Shown here in pieces: positions 22,942 to 32,395 of a stretch of DNA of 64,000 nucleotides; within the stretch, counting starts at the first letter, position 1, and the number at the start of each line of letters is the position of its first letter. Source of the DNA: Dissophora ornata (lineage: Eukaryota; Mortierellomycota; Mortierellomycetes; Mortierellales; Mortierellaceae). The translations under genes were made by a program, and so were the position numbers. Under the pieces are notes generated by a model, which saw only the letters and a list, made by a program, of their open reading frames with translations, made no database searches and was not told where the DNA came from. The stretch lies in assembly GCA_025201705.1 (NCBI GenBank), contig MU616616.1, positions 17,591 through 81,590 of the forward strand, given 5' to 3'.

Positions 22942-25202
22942 GTTTGGCTAACGAGCAGTGGTAGTTTTGGAGATTAAAGGACAGTGGGTTAGTCTCAAGA
23001 AAAGGATCCTGAATTATCTCTTTCGAACGTCAAAGAACAAAAAAGTCGAAACGGCCACATGAGGGAGAGTGTGAAAAAGGAGGTTGAGAAAGGTCGAAGG
23101 ACAACGTTGTTGGTTTCCATATGACGGAGTGTTGGATTGAAATCCGCAACAATGCCTCAGATACGTCAAAGAAAGTGTCTGTGGATATGAGGTGTGGAGT
23201 TTTAGAGAAGATGGAGTCATCAAGCAAGAAGTGCGAGAGAAATGCATGAACGAAAGAGTGGTGGATATGATTCTTCGAGACGATGCTACTGTGGATAACT
23301 GGGGATGGTGCCCAAAGGTGATTGTTCAAAGAGTCCACAGGGAGGAAGGCCTTACAAAGTATATACAGATATAAAGTGAGGGTGTGTTGTGGTAGCGAGC
23401 GAGAAAGGTGGACAGCGTTAGGGTGGAGAAACGTGAGAAAGCAGGAGGCGTGGTCCGAGGTCGAGGAGGAGCGAGGAGCAACGAGGTGAAAGGAAAGAGA
23501 AAGAGAGAGCAAGAGCGCACGAACGGAAACCTCGGACGGACAATAACGAGATGACGGAGATGGTACGCTGTTGAGGGACACTGTTTTTTGTTTTTTTTAC
23601 TTTATCGGTCTCTCAGGATGGTGTGCGTCTGTGGGTGTGGGTGATCACCATGTGCAGCGGTGGACTGTTACATCTCATATTGAGTCGTGATTGAAAGCAA
23701 CTATTGAAAGATAAGCACAAGCGCTACGACCTATCAACAGATGTGCACACGCGCTTATCCCCCACGTCTACTCTCTCTCTCCACTCGACTAGAAATGAAC
23801 CTGTAACACTCTTCCCCCCCACCTCCCCTCGCCCCCAACGTCCTGCTCTTTCCCACTTTTTTGTCCTGCCACATTTATTACGCTTTGCACAAGAGATAGA
23901 GCCTGGTTCCTGACCACCCTTGATAAGTACCAGGAGCGGAAGTTTCATTTGTGAGTGACTGAACTTCGCCAGAAAAGTAAGCGTGAGAAAGAGATATTTT
24001 CGTTGTTTGAAGTAACGATATGGTTTATCTCAATCCCCGCATCCCCGCAAACTCACACTCAAGGATGGATGACAAAATGTCGACAGATTTGATTAGGAAG
24101 GACCGAATGCTTTGGTTTGACTTGGCTAGTGCTTTGTTTTCCGTGAATCCCCATTCGGGACAAAACAAAAAGATCCCCACGGTTCACCAATCGATCTCAG
24201 GAGCGAGCATGGTCTGCAGAGTGTGTATCCGAACATCTCCTCTGCTGACCGGAATTGGTGCCGCAATGTATCATAAGACTGTAAACTTGTTTTACTAACA
24301 AGATGTGATAAAATGCATTTGATCGCGCTCATTTTTTATTTTTTACCTTTTCAGTCCAACATGTGAATTATGCGTGGAAAAAAAAAACCTCACTTTGTGT
24401 TGGATGGCTGGTTACATGTTTCAGCGTCCCTTTGTCTTCTTTGGGCTTTGCCCCACCTCTCCTCTCTTCTCTGTCATTCTCGTCAATCCCTGGGCAGCAG
24501 TGATCCTTCTGTTCTCTTTCTGCACTTGCTATTATTCTATTATTTTAAACCTTGGAGTGATTTACAGTTTAGATCGATCAAATTCACCCGGCGCACAGAT
24601 CCGATAATGATAATCTAGCCAGTCACGCAACATAAGGTTGTGTGAACATTTCGCGCCAGTTGTGCGATAGACTCACGTGCGGTGCCAGACGATCAGTCCG
24701 AAAAATTTATTCCCACGAATCCATTTTTGTCCATCACTGTCTTCTTTCCCAGCCAAATTCAAATTCATACAACATGCTGGGTAGCGGATACAACGGAGAT
24801 GACAAACATACGTTGAGTATAAACACGCGACCGTGGACTATGAGTAAGCAGTTTTCCGGACACCACTGTTGGGATATGCAGGCAATGTAGGTAATGCAAG
24901 GCAAGCATATGCCACATGCACGACCGCGTGGATGTGTAACCATCCAACCATCCAACCATCCAAAACCAAAAGAAACCAACCAAAGAGAATTTCATTCATA
25001 TGAAGGCGTTGCTCCCAAATACTACCACCTACTGCAGTAATCATGGCTCAACTTATTATTAATCGTTCGATATGCTGGATATATCTACATGCAAGAAAAA
25101 TGAAAAGAAACCCTCCGCAGACAGCTGATAGGGAATGGAGGGAACACCGTGAACATTCGTCTTTGCGCACGAACCAGATGCATGCATAGACGCGACTGGT
25201 TA
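22942..25202. other. CSL upstream region and 3' flank of the orphan gene
   Basis: The CSL promoter and leader are expected at about 22942-23600, where the plus strand is purine-rich (pyrimidine-rich on the coding strand). Between 23600 and 25200 I see no gene. A small CCAACCAT-type tandem repeat lies at about 24938-24965. Confidence 0.45.
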
Positions 25203-27785
25203 TCATGACAGTGTCGGTGACGGAAAGACCAAGAACGACTCTTTGAATTCTTCTTCTTGCTCTTTCCGTTTCCGCTCCGCTTCCTTCTCGGCTGCCACCA
25301 CTGCCTCTGTTCGGAACGCGCTTGGGGGGATGTAGTACGAGGCTGGAAGGGGACTTGCGCCAATCGCAGGGATCACAGGTTTGTCCAGGGGATGCACATC
25401 GCCCCCACCAAAAGAAGGCGAAGGTGAAGTAAAAGAAGAATAGCGTCGCGCCAAGGGTGAAAATCCGGGCATGCTTTCTACAGTAGCCGTAACAGGACCA
25501 CCACTGCCAAAGCCCATAGCTCCCATCCCTACAGCAGCAGAACTCCCTCGACGACGCAGTTGCCGTTGCTGGTGTATCCGCAGATTCCGCCGTGCATAGT
25601 AATCCTCTTGGACTTCCTGAGGAGTTAGTATATTCATGTTGGCTGTAACTTGTGAGATACGATTGGCCGTCATCCAGATTGGCATAGTTGTCTTATCGAG
25701 GAGCGGTGGAGGGATCGGTGGTGATGACTCTTGTAATCTAAAAATGTGGTTTCCTCCTACACTATTACTGCGTACGGCAGCTGGGCCATCATATATTCTA
25801 GGTTGGCACAAGGGTTGTGGCGGCAGACCTGCCCCTCTGGCTCCTCCTCCTCCAGCTGTGGGGTCTTTGCTTTCAATCCTCCATTGATTTGACTGGATGA
25901 CCATGCCATTTTGGCGTGGATGTTGCTCAATGATAAGGTCTGGTGGTAGACTATGATGTGATGGTTTGAAATAAATATGACCGTTGCTCTTGCGCTCCCC
26001 GCTAGAAGATGATGAAGGTGACGACGACGATGATGACGACGACGACGCTAAATACTGTTTCGGGTTGTTGTCTGTGCTCACCATTTCCGTACTCTGCTTT
26101 AAACTGTCGCGGTGGCGCTTCAGATTAACAATATCCTTGTGAATTCTAGAAAGCTCCTGCTGCCCCGAAGATCGATGGTCTGACATACTGGGTGACAGAG
26201 ATGTCCGATGACGGGTTGCGAGGACGTTGGGCGAGACGGGTAATGAGTCCCTACCGATTTCCGCCGGTGTCACGCAGGGCGTTGATGCATGGGTTATTGG
26301 CGATGAGTGTGGAGATGCGCCGTAAGTAATGGTCGTCGAGGACGAATGCGGGCAGGAAGGCGATGCTGAAGAAACAGAAGCAGAAGAAAAGCATCTGTTT
26401 TGAGGTATAGCGCTCATAGCACGGTCGCTCTTTAGATCTTCCAAGTACTCGTCGTCGAATTGGGGCATGACCAGCTCCATATCGGAGGCCATCCCGAGGA
26501 TCATCGCCATGTCGGCATCAAAAGCGCTGTCCAGATTCAGCTCGATATCGATATCCTCACCCTGCCGTTGCCTCTCCCTTTCCTGGGGTTCTGTTGATTC
26601 GGGGGTCCCTGTTGTTTCTGCTGGCGAGGATGTCCCTGGATTATCCGTCGCGTTGCTCATTTCTTCATCAGAAATCCCATCTACGTCTAGCGTCTCCGAT
26701 GGGGATTTGTAAATGCGTGGGGTAGTGGAAGATGTTGCCGCTTTTGCCGTGTTATGTTTGAAGGAGTTGTGAGCGACTCCAATATCAACGATTGAGTCAA
26801 TTTTATCATGGCTATTATAGCCAGAGGACTCTGTGGTGCAGATAGTTTCAGCAGAGAGTGCTCTTGTAGGGACTGAGTTGGTAGCATACGACTCAATTGA
26901 AGCGTCGCAGCCGTTCGGCATCGATGGTAAACCGGTTGTTTCCATAATGTGGTCCATTGTCCTAGGCAGACTGGGGTAGTTGCCATACCCATTCGTCCCC
27001 GGTAAGGATGTACTGAGCGACGAAGGACTGTCATCCTCCAAATCACTTGTAAGATTCGGTAATGTGTAGTCAGAACCAAAGCTCGAAGACGTCAAGAGTG
27101 GTGACTGATCTTTTCTCGCTTTCCGGAGTGCGCTTCGCATGGCCCGGGGTGTCCGGACAGGCTGATATTGATAAGGTGCGACTTGCGACATCGACTGGCG
27201 AGACCTTGACCGTGAGCGAGCATATGCTGACGATGACAATGGAGGTATACCGTGCATCCCATCAACAAGACCCGTGTGAGAGTGTCTGCGGGATCGGTTG
27301 TTGAAATGGTGGTCGTCCGACAACGATGACTGATCAAGGTAGTAACCCCTTGAGCAGTTATCGTCTTGCCGTTCTGGTGAACGATGCTGATATTGGATGT
27401 TTGACTGTTGAATGGGGTTAGATTGATGAAAGCGGATCTGGTCTGGCGGTCCGGAGGATTGCAATATCCCAAGGCGATCCTTAGTAGTAATAGGTTCCAT
27501 TGAAAGGTCCATTAAGACGGCATTTTGGTTGGAGAACGGACTGGTTGCTGAAAGTTGGTTAACATTCTCCAGAGTGTCGTTAGTTCCAAGAGTGGTAGTG
27601 ATTGCTGTGTCAGGAACGACGATGTTGGAGCTGAGATCTGTATCGGACGGAAGGACGACTAGCACTCTGCCGGAGGATGAAGAGTCTTTGCCTGTACCGT
27701 CGTCGTCGGTTTTGTGTGATGGAACAAGTAGAAGCATTGCGCTATCTATGGTGCGACTGTTCTGGTTGTGGCTAAGTGTAAGCAA
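25203..27785 (-). CDS. Unrecognised 860-residue Ser/Pro-rich protein
   Basis: A single uninterrupted ORF of 860 codons, far too long to be chance. I do not recognise a family. The protein is largely disordered, with Ser runs (near residue 595), many Pro-Ser and Thr clusters, an acidic patch (DGISDEEMSNAT, and about residues 410-450), and an Arg-rich stretch QQRQLRRRGSS near residue 740. The C terminus holds a charged helix of Ala/Glu/Lys (about residues 825-855) that could form a short coiled coil. The most ordered-looking block is IWMTANRISQVTANMNILT followed by QEVQEDYYARRNLR, about residues 710-740. The start is uncertain: the Met at 27785 or the in-frame Met at 27737. A GTAAGA donor near 27857 and TTAG near 27774 suggest a 5' intron just before it. 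Nuclear or cytoskeletal scaffolds are both possible. Confidence 0.7.
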   Translation of the reverse strand: MLTLSHNQNSRTIDSAMLLLVPSHKTDDDGTGKDSSSSGRVLVVLPSDTDLSSNIVVPDTAITTTLGTNDTLENVNQLSATSPFSNQNAVLMDLSMEPITTKDRLGILQSSGPPDQIRFHQSNPIQQSNIQYQHRSPERQDDNCSRGYYLDQSSLSDDHHFNNRSRRHSHTGLVDGMHGIPPLSSSAYARSRSRSRQSMSQVAPYQYQPVRTPRAMRSALRKARKDQSPLLTSSSFGSDYTLPNLTSDLEDDSPSSLSTSLPGTNGYGNYPSLPRTMDHIMETTGLPSMPNGCDASIESYATNSVPTRALSAETICTTESSGYNSHDKIDSIVDIGVAHNSFKHNTAKAATSSTTPRIYKSPSETLDVDGISDEEMSNATDNPGTSSPAETTGTPESTEPQERERQRQGEDIDIELNLDSAFDADMAMILGMASDMELVMPQFDDEYLEDLKSDRAMSAIPQNRCFSSASVSSASPSCPHSSSTTITYGASPHSSPITHASTPCVTPAEIGRDSLPVSPNVLATRHRTSLSPSMSDHRSSGQQELSRIHKDIVNLKRHRDSLKQSTEMVSTDNNPKQYLASSSSSSSSSPSSSSSGERKSNGHIYFKPSHHSLPPDLIIEQHPRQNGMVIQSNQWRIESKDPTAGGGGARGAGLPPQPLCQPRIYDGPAAVRSNSVGGNHIFRLQESSPPIPPPLLDKTTMPIWMTANRISQVTANMNILTPQEVQEDYYARRNLRIHQQRQLRRRGSSAAVGMGAMGFGSGGPVTATVESMPGFSPLARRYSSFTSPSPSFGGGDVHPLDKPVIPAIGASPLPASYYIPPSAFRTEAVVAAEKEAERKRKEQEEEFKESFLVFPSPTLS

Positions 27786-28498
27786 GGCACCTTAGCATAC
27801 AGTAGGCGGCGGGTGCGCAGCGAATCGTCACACAGTTCATAGCTCTTGGTCATCTTACCCTGAGATAGCGCGGATGATAACCGAGTTGGCAGTGCGGCTG
27901 GGCGTAAGTAAGGAGATAGAAGACCGTGAAGGTAGTGGTGACCGTATGTGAATAAATATTGATCTAAAATGAATTTGAATGAAGGAATGAGGGTGGAATG
28001 AGGACAGGGATGAGGGAAAAGACCAAGAAGCGATAGGGCAATTGGGGATGCACAGCACGTACAAGGCAAACGGTCAAGTGCAGCTGAGGACGAGAGGAGA
28101 TCGGGCCGTTTGTGTGTAGCTTCAGCATGGACTAAGATTCGACCTGCACTACTTTTATTATCACTGTTGAGCGGTGCCCGGCTGAGAGGATACAGGTCAT
28201 GCACGCAGGAGTTGGCGGGAAGTCGCATTGTTGGGTGCGCTGTAGCCGTAAAACCTCCAACCTGCAAACAAGTATACCGCATAGTCGTCCATGCGGCGGC
28301 TGCGATTGGCCAGCCAAGTCGCGTGGAGCATATTTGGTCAAGAGCGCGCTTCATGGAAGCATTCACGCAAGGCACTGCTTCCTGTGACTGACCTTGCCCA
28401 CTTCCAAACGACGCCACCAGCACTGTTTGGTTCGTGCATGCAAAGAGCTCATCGAAAGCAAAGTCAGGACTACGACAACTTTCGAAACTTTTGCTGCA
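27786..28498. promoter_or_regulatory. Divergent promoter between the orphan gene and ELP6
   Basis: This 713-base interval separates the starts of two divergent genes and must hold both promoters. On the minus strand a short ORF beginning MTKSYELCDDSLRTRR near 27853 overlaps the presumed 5' leader of the orphan gene. It could be a leader peptide or sit inside a 5' intron (GTAAGA to TTAG), which I prefer. Confidence 0.45.
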
Positions 28499-29781
28499 AT
28501 GGGATACGCATCACTCGAGCCGCACCTCCCCTCGTCGCATGCACCGCTGTTGCCACCTGGGATCTTCCTCTCGATCACAGATACCCAAGCTTCGGACGGC
28601 AACTTTTTGTTGCATCACTTCATTTCAAACTACATCAAAGCTGATCACAATGTCGTCCTTGTCGGCCTCGCAGGAATCTTGGTTCACTATACCATGGTCG
28701 GACGCAAACTAGTATGAGGTCGCCTCTGAAAAACAACCTCATATACACATCAGTTGCTCCTCGATATCCAATGCGCTGTAGTTAAACTGCGGCTTTTTTT
28801 TTTTTTTTTTTTTTTTTTTTTGTATATTCGCTATGGCGTTAGGGCGTGAATCTGGCGACTGCAAAGACAAAAGGCATTTTCCACTTCGTGGACGGACTGA
28901 CACAGCTCACAGACTACGCAGCACCAAACAAGTGCTTTTTAATAAAACCATCGGAATCAAAGCCATTGGCAGCTGGAGCAGCAGGATCAGCAGAATCAAC
29001 AGGACCCTCAAAAATATCGAAACCAACAACAGTAACAACAGCTACTGCAGCCGCGCCTATCGTTTTGAGCTACAGCCCCAAGCTGTCTGATTTCTATAAG
29101 GTCCTGGAAGATCTGATCAAGAACACTGTATCAAGGGATAGTGGGCAAGGGAAGCAGCTATGCTTGATCCTGGACGATCTTTCAGTTCTTTTGAACTGCG
29201 GTTGGCCCTGCCGGGATGTACTGGCACTTGTTCGTTACTTGAAGTTGTTGGTGGCAAAGGTATTGACGCCAAAGCTCCAGGGGTTTATCAACTCAAATCG
29301 AGGGGTGTGGGCAACATGCTTTCGGACGATGTGGAGTGACATGCTAATTATTGCCGTACAAACCTACATAGGTTAACGGAAGTTTGATTACACTTGTGCA
29401 CGCTGACGGAGTCTTGGCGGAGGAAGTGAGTCAGGATGGCCTTGTCAAAGGCGTGTTTTACGAAGCGGATTATATCATTGACGTCAGAGGTCTCGATAGC
29501 GGTGGGTCAAGAGATGTCCACGGCCAGGTGAGTTGTCCTGCTGTCCTACGTTGCATGAAAACATTCCCGGTACGTTTCAAATTTTATTCAATGCACTGAC
29601 CCTACGACCTTTGGGTGCGCATAAATTTTAGTTGTCGATGTTGCATGGTCCTGGATATTTGCTCCGTCAACGTGCTGGAGAGGTCAAGGAGAACGAGTGG
29701 CCAGCACTAACGCTTCATTACAAGATCCTTGACAATAACGTTGAAGTCTTTGCAAAGGGATACTCCTCGGGAGTGCTTTAG
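28499..29781 (+). CDS. ELP6: Elongator complex subunit Elp6
   Basis: Exons 28499-28711, 28843-29259, 29372-29527 and 29632-29781 encode 311 residues with consistent phases. Elp6 is a RecA-fold protein that forms the hexameric Elp4-Elp5-Elp6 ring of Elongator, which helps modify wobble uridines of tRNAs in the cytoplasm. Family features seen are the N-terminal strand GIFLSITDTQASDGNFLLHHF, then NVVLVGLAGILVHYTMVGRKLGVNLA across the first splice. LCLILDDLSVLLNCGW (Walker-B-like strand) follows. Like other Elp6 proteins it lacks a canonical Walker A motif. A Thr/Ala-rich insertion lies near residues 105-125. Intron 1 carries a T28 run right before its acceptor. It heads a compact same-strand cluster with the ANKRD39-like and Apc13 genes. 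Confidence 0.9.
28794..28821 (+). repeat. T28 homopolymer in ELP6 intron 1
   Basis: An uninterrupted run of 28 thymines ends 21 bases before the exon 2 start at 28843, where a polypyrimidine tract belongs. Length changes here could alter splicing efficiency. Confidence 0.9.
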
Positions 29782-29927
29782 AGTGCATCCGTATCAAATA
29801 AAATCTATCACGGACACGCATTTTACACACGACGGCTACATGTATTTAGTGTGCGACCTGATTTGGCAGACAAAATGCCCATGAATATCTTCATCTCTCT
29901 TCTCGCAGTTTAATAAGAGCAGATATC

Positions 29928-30666
29928 ATGGCCCCACCTACAACATGCGTTGACCATAACGAACCGGGTCACGTCTGCAACCACGGACCGAGTTCATTCT
30001 CTGAGGACCTTGACGAGATTGAATTCAGTCGGTCGATCCATGCTGCATGCATCGCCAACAATCTAACACGGATTCAAACCATTCTGTCCAAAGGCAGCAG
30101 TCAAGGTGCTTCACCTGCCAATTCCCTGGATTCTTCTGGATACACCGCATTGGTACATCTCAAGGATTGCACTGTTTTCAGACGATGTCATGTATTCGAT
30201 GTGCCCAGGTTTCTGATGTGTATTTTGACTTTCGTTATTCAAACAGCACTACGCAAGCCGCGCTGGCAACAAAGAGATCTGCACTTTACTTCTGAACGCC
30301 GGCGGCGAGGTTGATGCCAAGACACCCGAATTAGGCGCCACACCGTTAATGCGTGCAGTTCAACAGAACCACCTTATTGTTGCTAGACTACTGGTCTCCT
30401 ATGGCGCCAATGTGGAGGAGTGTAATTCGGATCAGGAGAACGTCTTTCATATCGCGGCCAAGGCTGCTAAAAGAAAGCTAAATGACGGTGATAATAATAC
30501 TGAGGCATTTGTGGCGTTGGTGCGGTGGTTGAGAGTGAAAGCAAATATTCAAGATGGAAGGGCAGCGAGTATGTTGCAGGCAAGGGATACCAGGGGTCAG
30601 ACGCCGGTAGAGTGCTTGGGCGACCTGGCTGACTTTCCTGCGCTGGCTGCTGTTCTCTCTGGGTAG
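29928..30666 (+). CDS. Ankyrin-repeat protein, ANKRD39-like
   Basis: Exons 29928-30152 and 30247-30666 encode 214 residues. The N terminus holds Cys/His-rich sequence (CVDHNEPGHVCNHG), as in ANKRD39. Ankyrin repeats follow: SGYTALHYASRAGNKEICTL spans the splice, then LGATPLMRAVQQNHLIVARL and a weaker third repeat beginning ENVFHIAAKAAKRK, with a fourth partial one at the end. ANKRD39-type proteins are small cytosolic binding proteins without known enzymatic activity. The start codon is 146 bases after the ELP6 stop, so the two share a very short intergenic promoter. Its end lies 89 bases before the Apc13 start. Confidence 0.85.
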
Positions 30667-30755
30667 TTTCAATAAAATAAAAAAGCAGTCGTCGCAGTTT
30701 GAAGGGAAGAACGGTTGTGAACAGCATGCGTCTTTGTTTTCTCCATCGAATCAAC

Positions 30756-31241
30756 ATGAGTGACAGCCACTATTGTCAAGTGCACTGGCGCGACGCAGAC
30801 CTCATCAACATCGAGACCGAATGGGAGTCGGAAGAACTTCCAGACGACTGTACGTTTTAATAGCAACGTCGCTGATGTCAAGGAATCCAGGAAATGAAAG
30901 GGAACAAAAAAAAAAAAAACAGAATCAGTTCAAGCTCTCAAACTTTCCAACACTGTTTTCTAGCCATCATGGTACCTTTGCACGAACAACCCGTATCCAC
31001 AGAAGAAAGCGAACAAGGTAACAACAGGCACAAAGAACTGCAGGACAATAACTAAAAGCGCCCTTTCTTTTGCGCATTCAATTGTGCCGTGCTCTTCTTT
31101 TCTGACACGCTTCTTAACTTTCGCGATTATTGGAAAAAACAACACATAGCTTTCTATGAGCAACAAATGCTAGAGATGGAGCAAAAGTGGACGGATCAAG
31201 ACCTGCCTACGGTACTTGAACCAAAGGATCCTACTGCATAA
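30756..31241 (+). CDS. APC13: Anaphase-promoting complex subunit 13 (Apc13/Swm1)
   Basis: A small spliced gene: exons 30756-30849, 30964-31017 and 31150-31241 give 79 residues. The product matches Apc13, the small scaffold subunit that stabilises the TPR lobe of the APC/C ubiquitin ligase in cell-cycle control. Matching segments are DLINIETEWESEELPDD (Apc13 DLIDDxWRxDxLP), then SIMVPLHEQPV (the VAIPLNELP block, spanning a splice junction), and MEQKWTDQDLP (QEMKWTDLAL in animals). Each exon alone is under 35 codons, so ORF finders miss it. Its stop is 170 bases from the convergent arrestin stop. Confidence 0.88.
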
Positions 31242-31410
31242 CGCAAAAGAAACCATCACATGTGTCATACTAAAATAAAAACTGCAATTATACCATTCTT
31301 CATTAAAATCATTAAGGTCGTCAAAATGCAAAAGTTAGTGGAAAATAAAGGAATAATAATCATTCCAATAGGAAAAAAACAAATGTAACTTTTTAGTTGT
31401 GTAAAATAAA

Positions 31411-32364
31411 TCATCGAAGATGCTCCTCCGCCTCGATGGATTGTACGGTCTCCATAGGTCTCTGGAGAGTCTTCTTCATGATCGGCACAGACTGTTGTTG
31501 AGAAAGCGTAATTCCAGCAACATCAAACGTCTGCAATGCACCCGTCTGGTGAGGGCCCGGTCGGAACCAATCCTGGTAATGGATCTTCTCCACGCGCTCC
31601 CAGGGCGGGATCTGCATGGATTTCAGACCGACAACGATAGGAGCGGCATTTCCAGTTAAGTTAGCACTGCCACTGCTTCCACTTCGTCGGTGGCCCCCGT
31701 TAACATCATCCGTCGTCATTGTTGCCGAGGGACCCGAAGAAGTCTTGTTGTTGAAGGAAGGTGGCGGCGGTGGCAAGAAGTCGCCTGCGACCATGCCGTC
31801 TCGCCGACTAGGACTTCTCTCCAGCTGGGTAGTACCTGCTACCCCTGCGGAAGACAGAGGAGGTGAAGTCGGGGTCACGCCTAGGGGTTGTTGATGAGCA
31901 GGCAATGAATGCTGATACGGGATTCTTTCTGGAATAGGATAACCACTTTGCTGCTGCTGCTGTTGTTGTTGTTGGTCTTGGCCAGTTCGGTAGTATCCTT
32001 GATCCGAGTTGCCGTTGTTCGATCGTCCACCCTTGCTTGAATAGTTGGATTCATACTGAGCACTCGACCCAGAGGGGTTACTGTTATTGCCTCCACGGGG
32101 GGATACATATTCATAGCTCTCTGGCTCGGCTACAAAGGCGCTATTACTGCCGCCCTGTTGTTGTTGATGAGACTTTTGAGAAAGGGACACATTCCGGCGA
32201 GGATGAATCTTGTTCGTGGAGCTATTACTCGAATAAGTGGCCTGGTTGCCGGAGGTAGAGTTAGGGTATGTCGTATTGTTGCTATAGCTGTCACCGCTAC
32301 CACCGCCGCTTTTGCTGTTCCCATAGCCGTTTGGGGTCTGCGACCCATCCTGGTTCTGGTTCTG

Positions 32365-32395
<31 letters not shown>

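Noticed and set aside
27746..28423. 225-codon minus-strand ORF upstream of the orphan gene
   Set aside because: It crosses the divergent promoter, lacks domain content and is better explained by a 5' intron and leader of the orphan gene.
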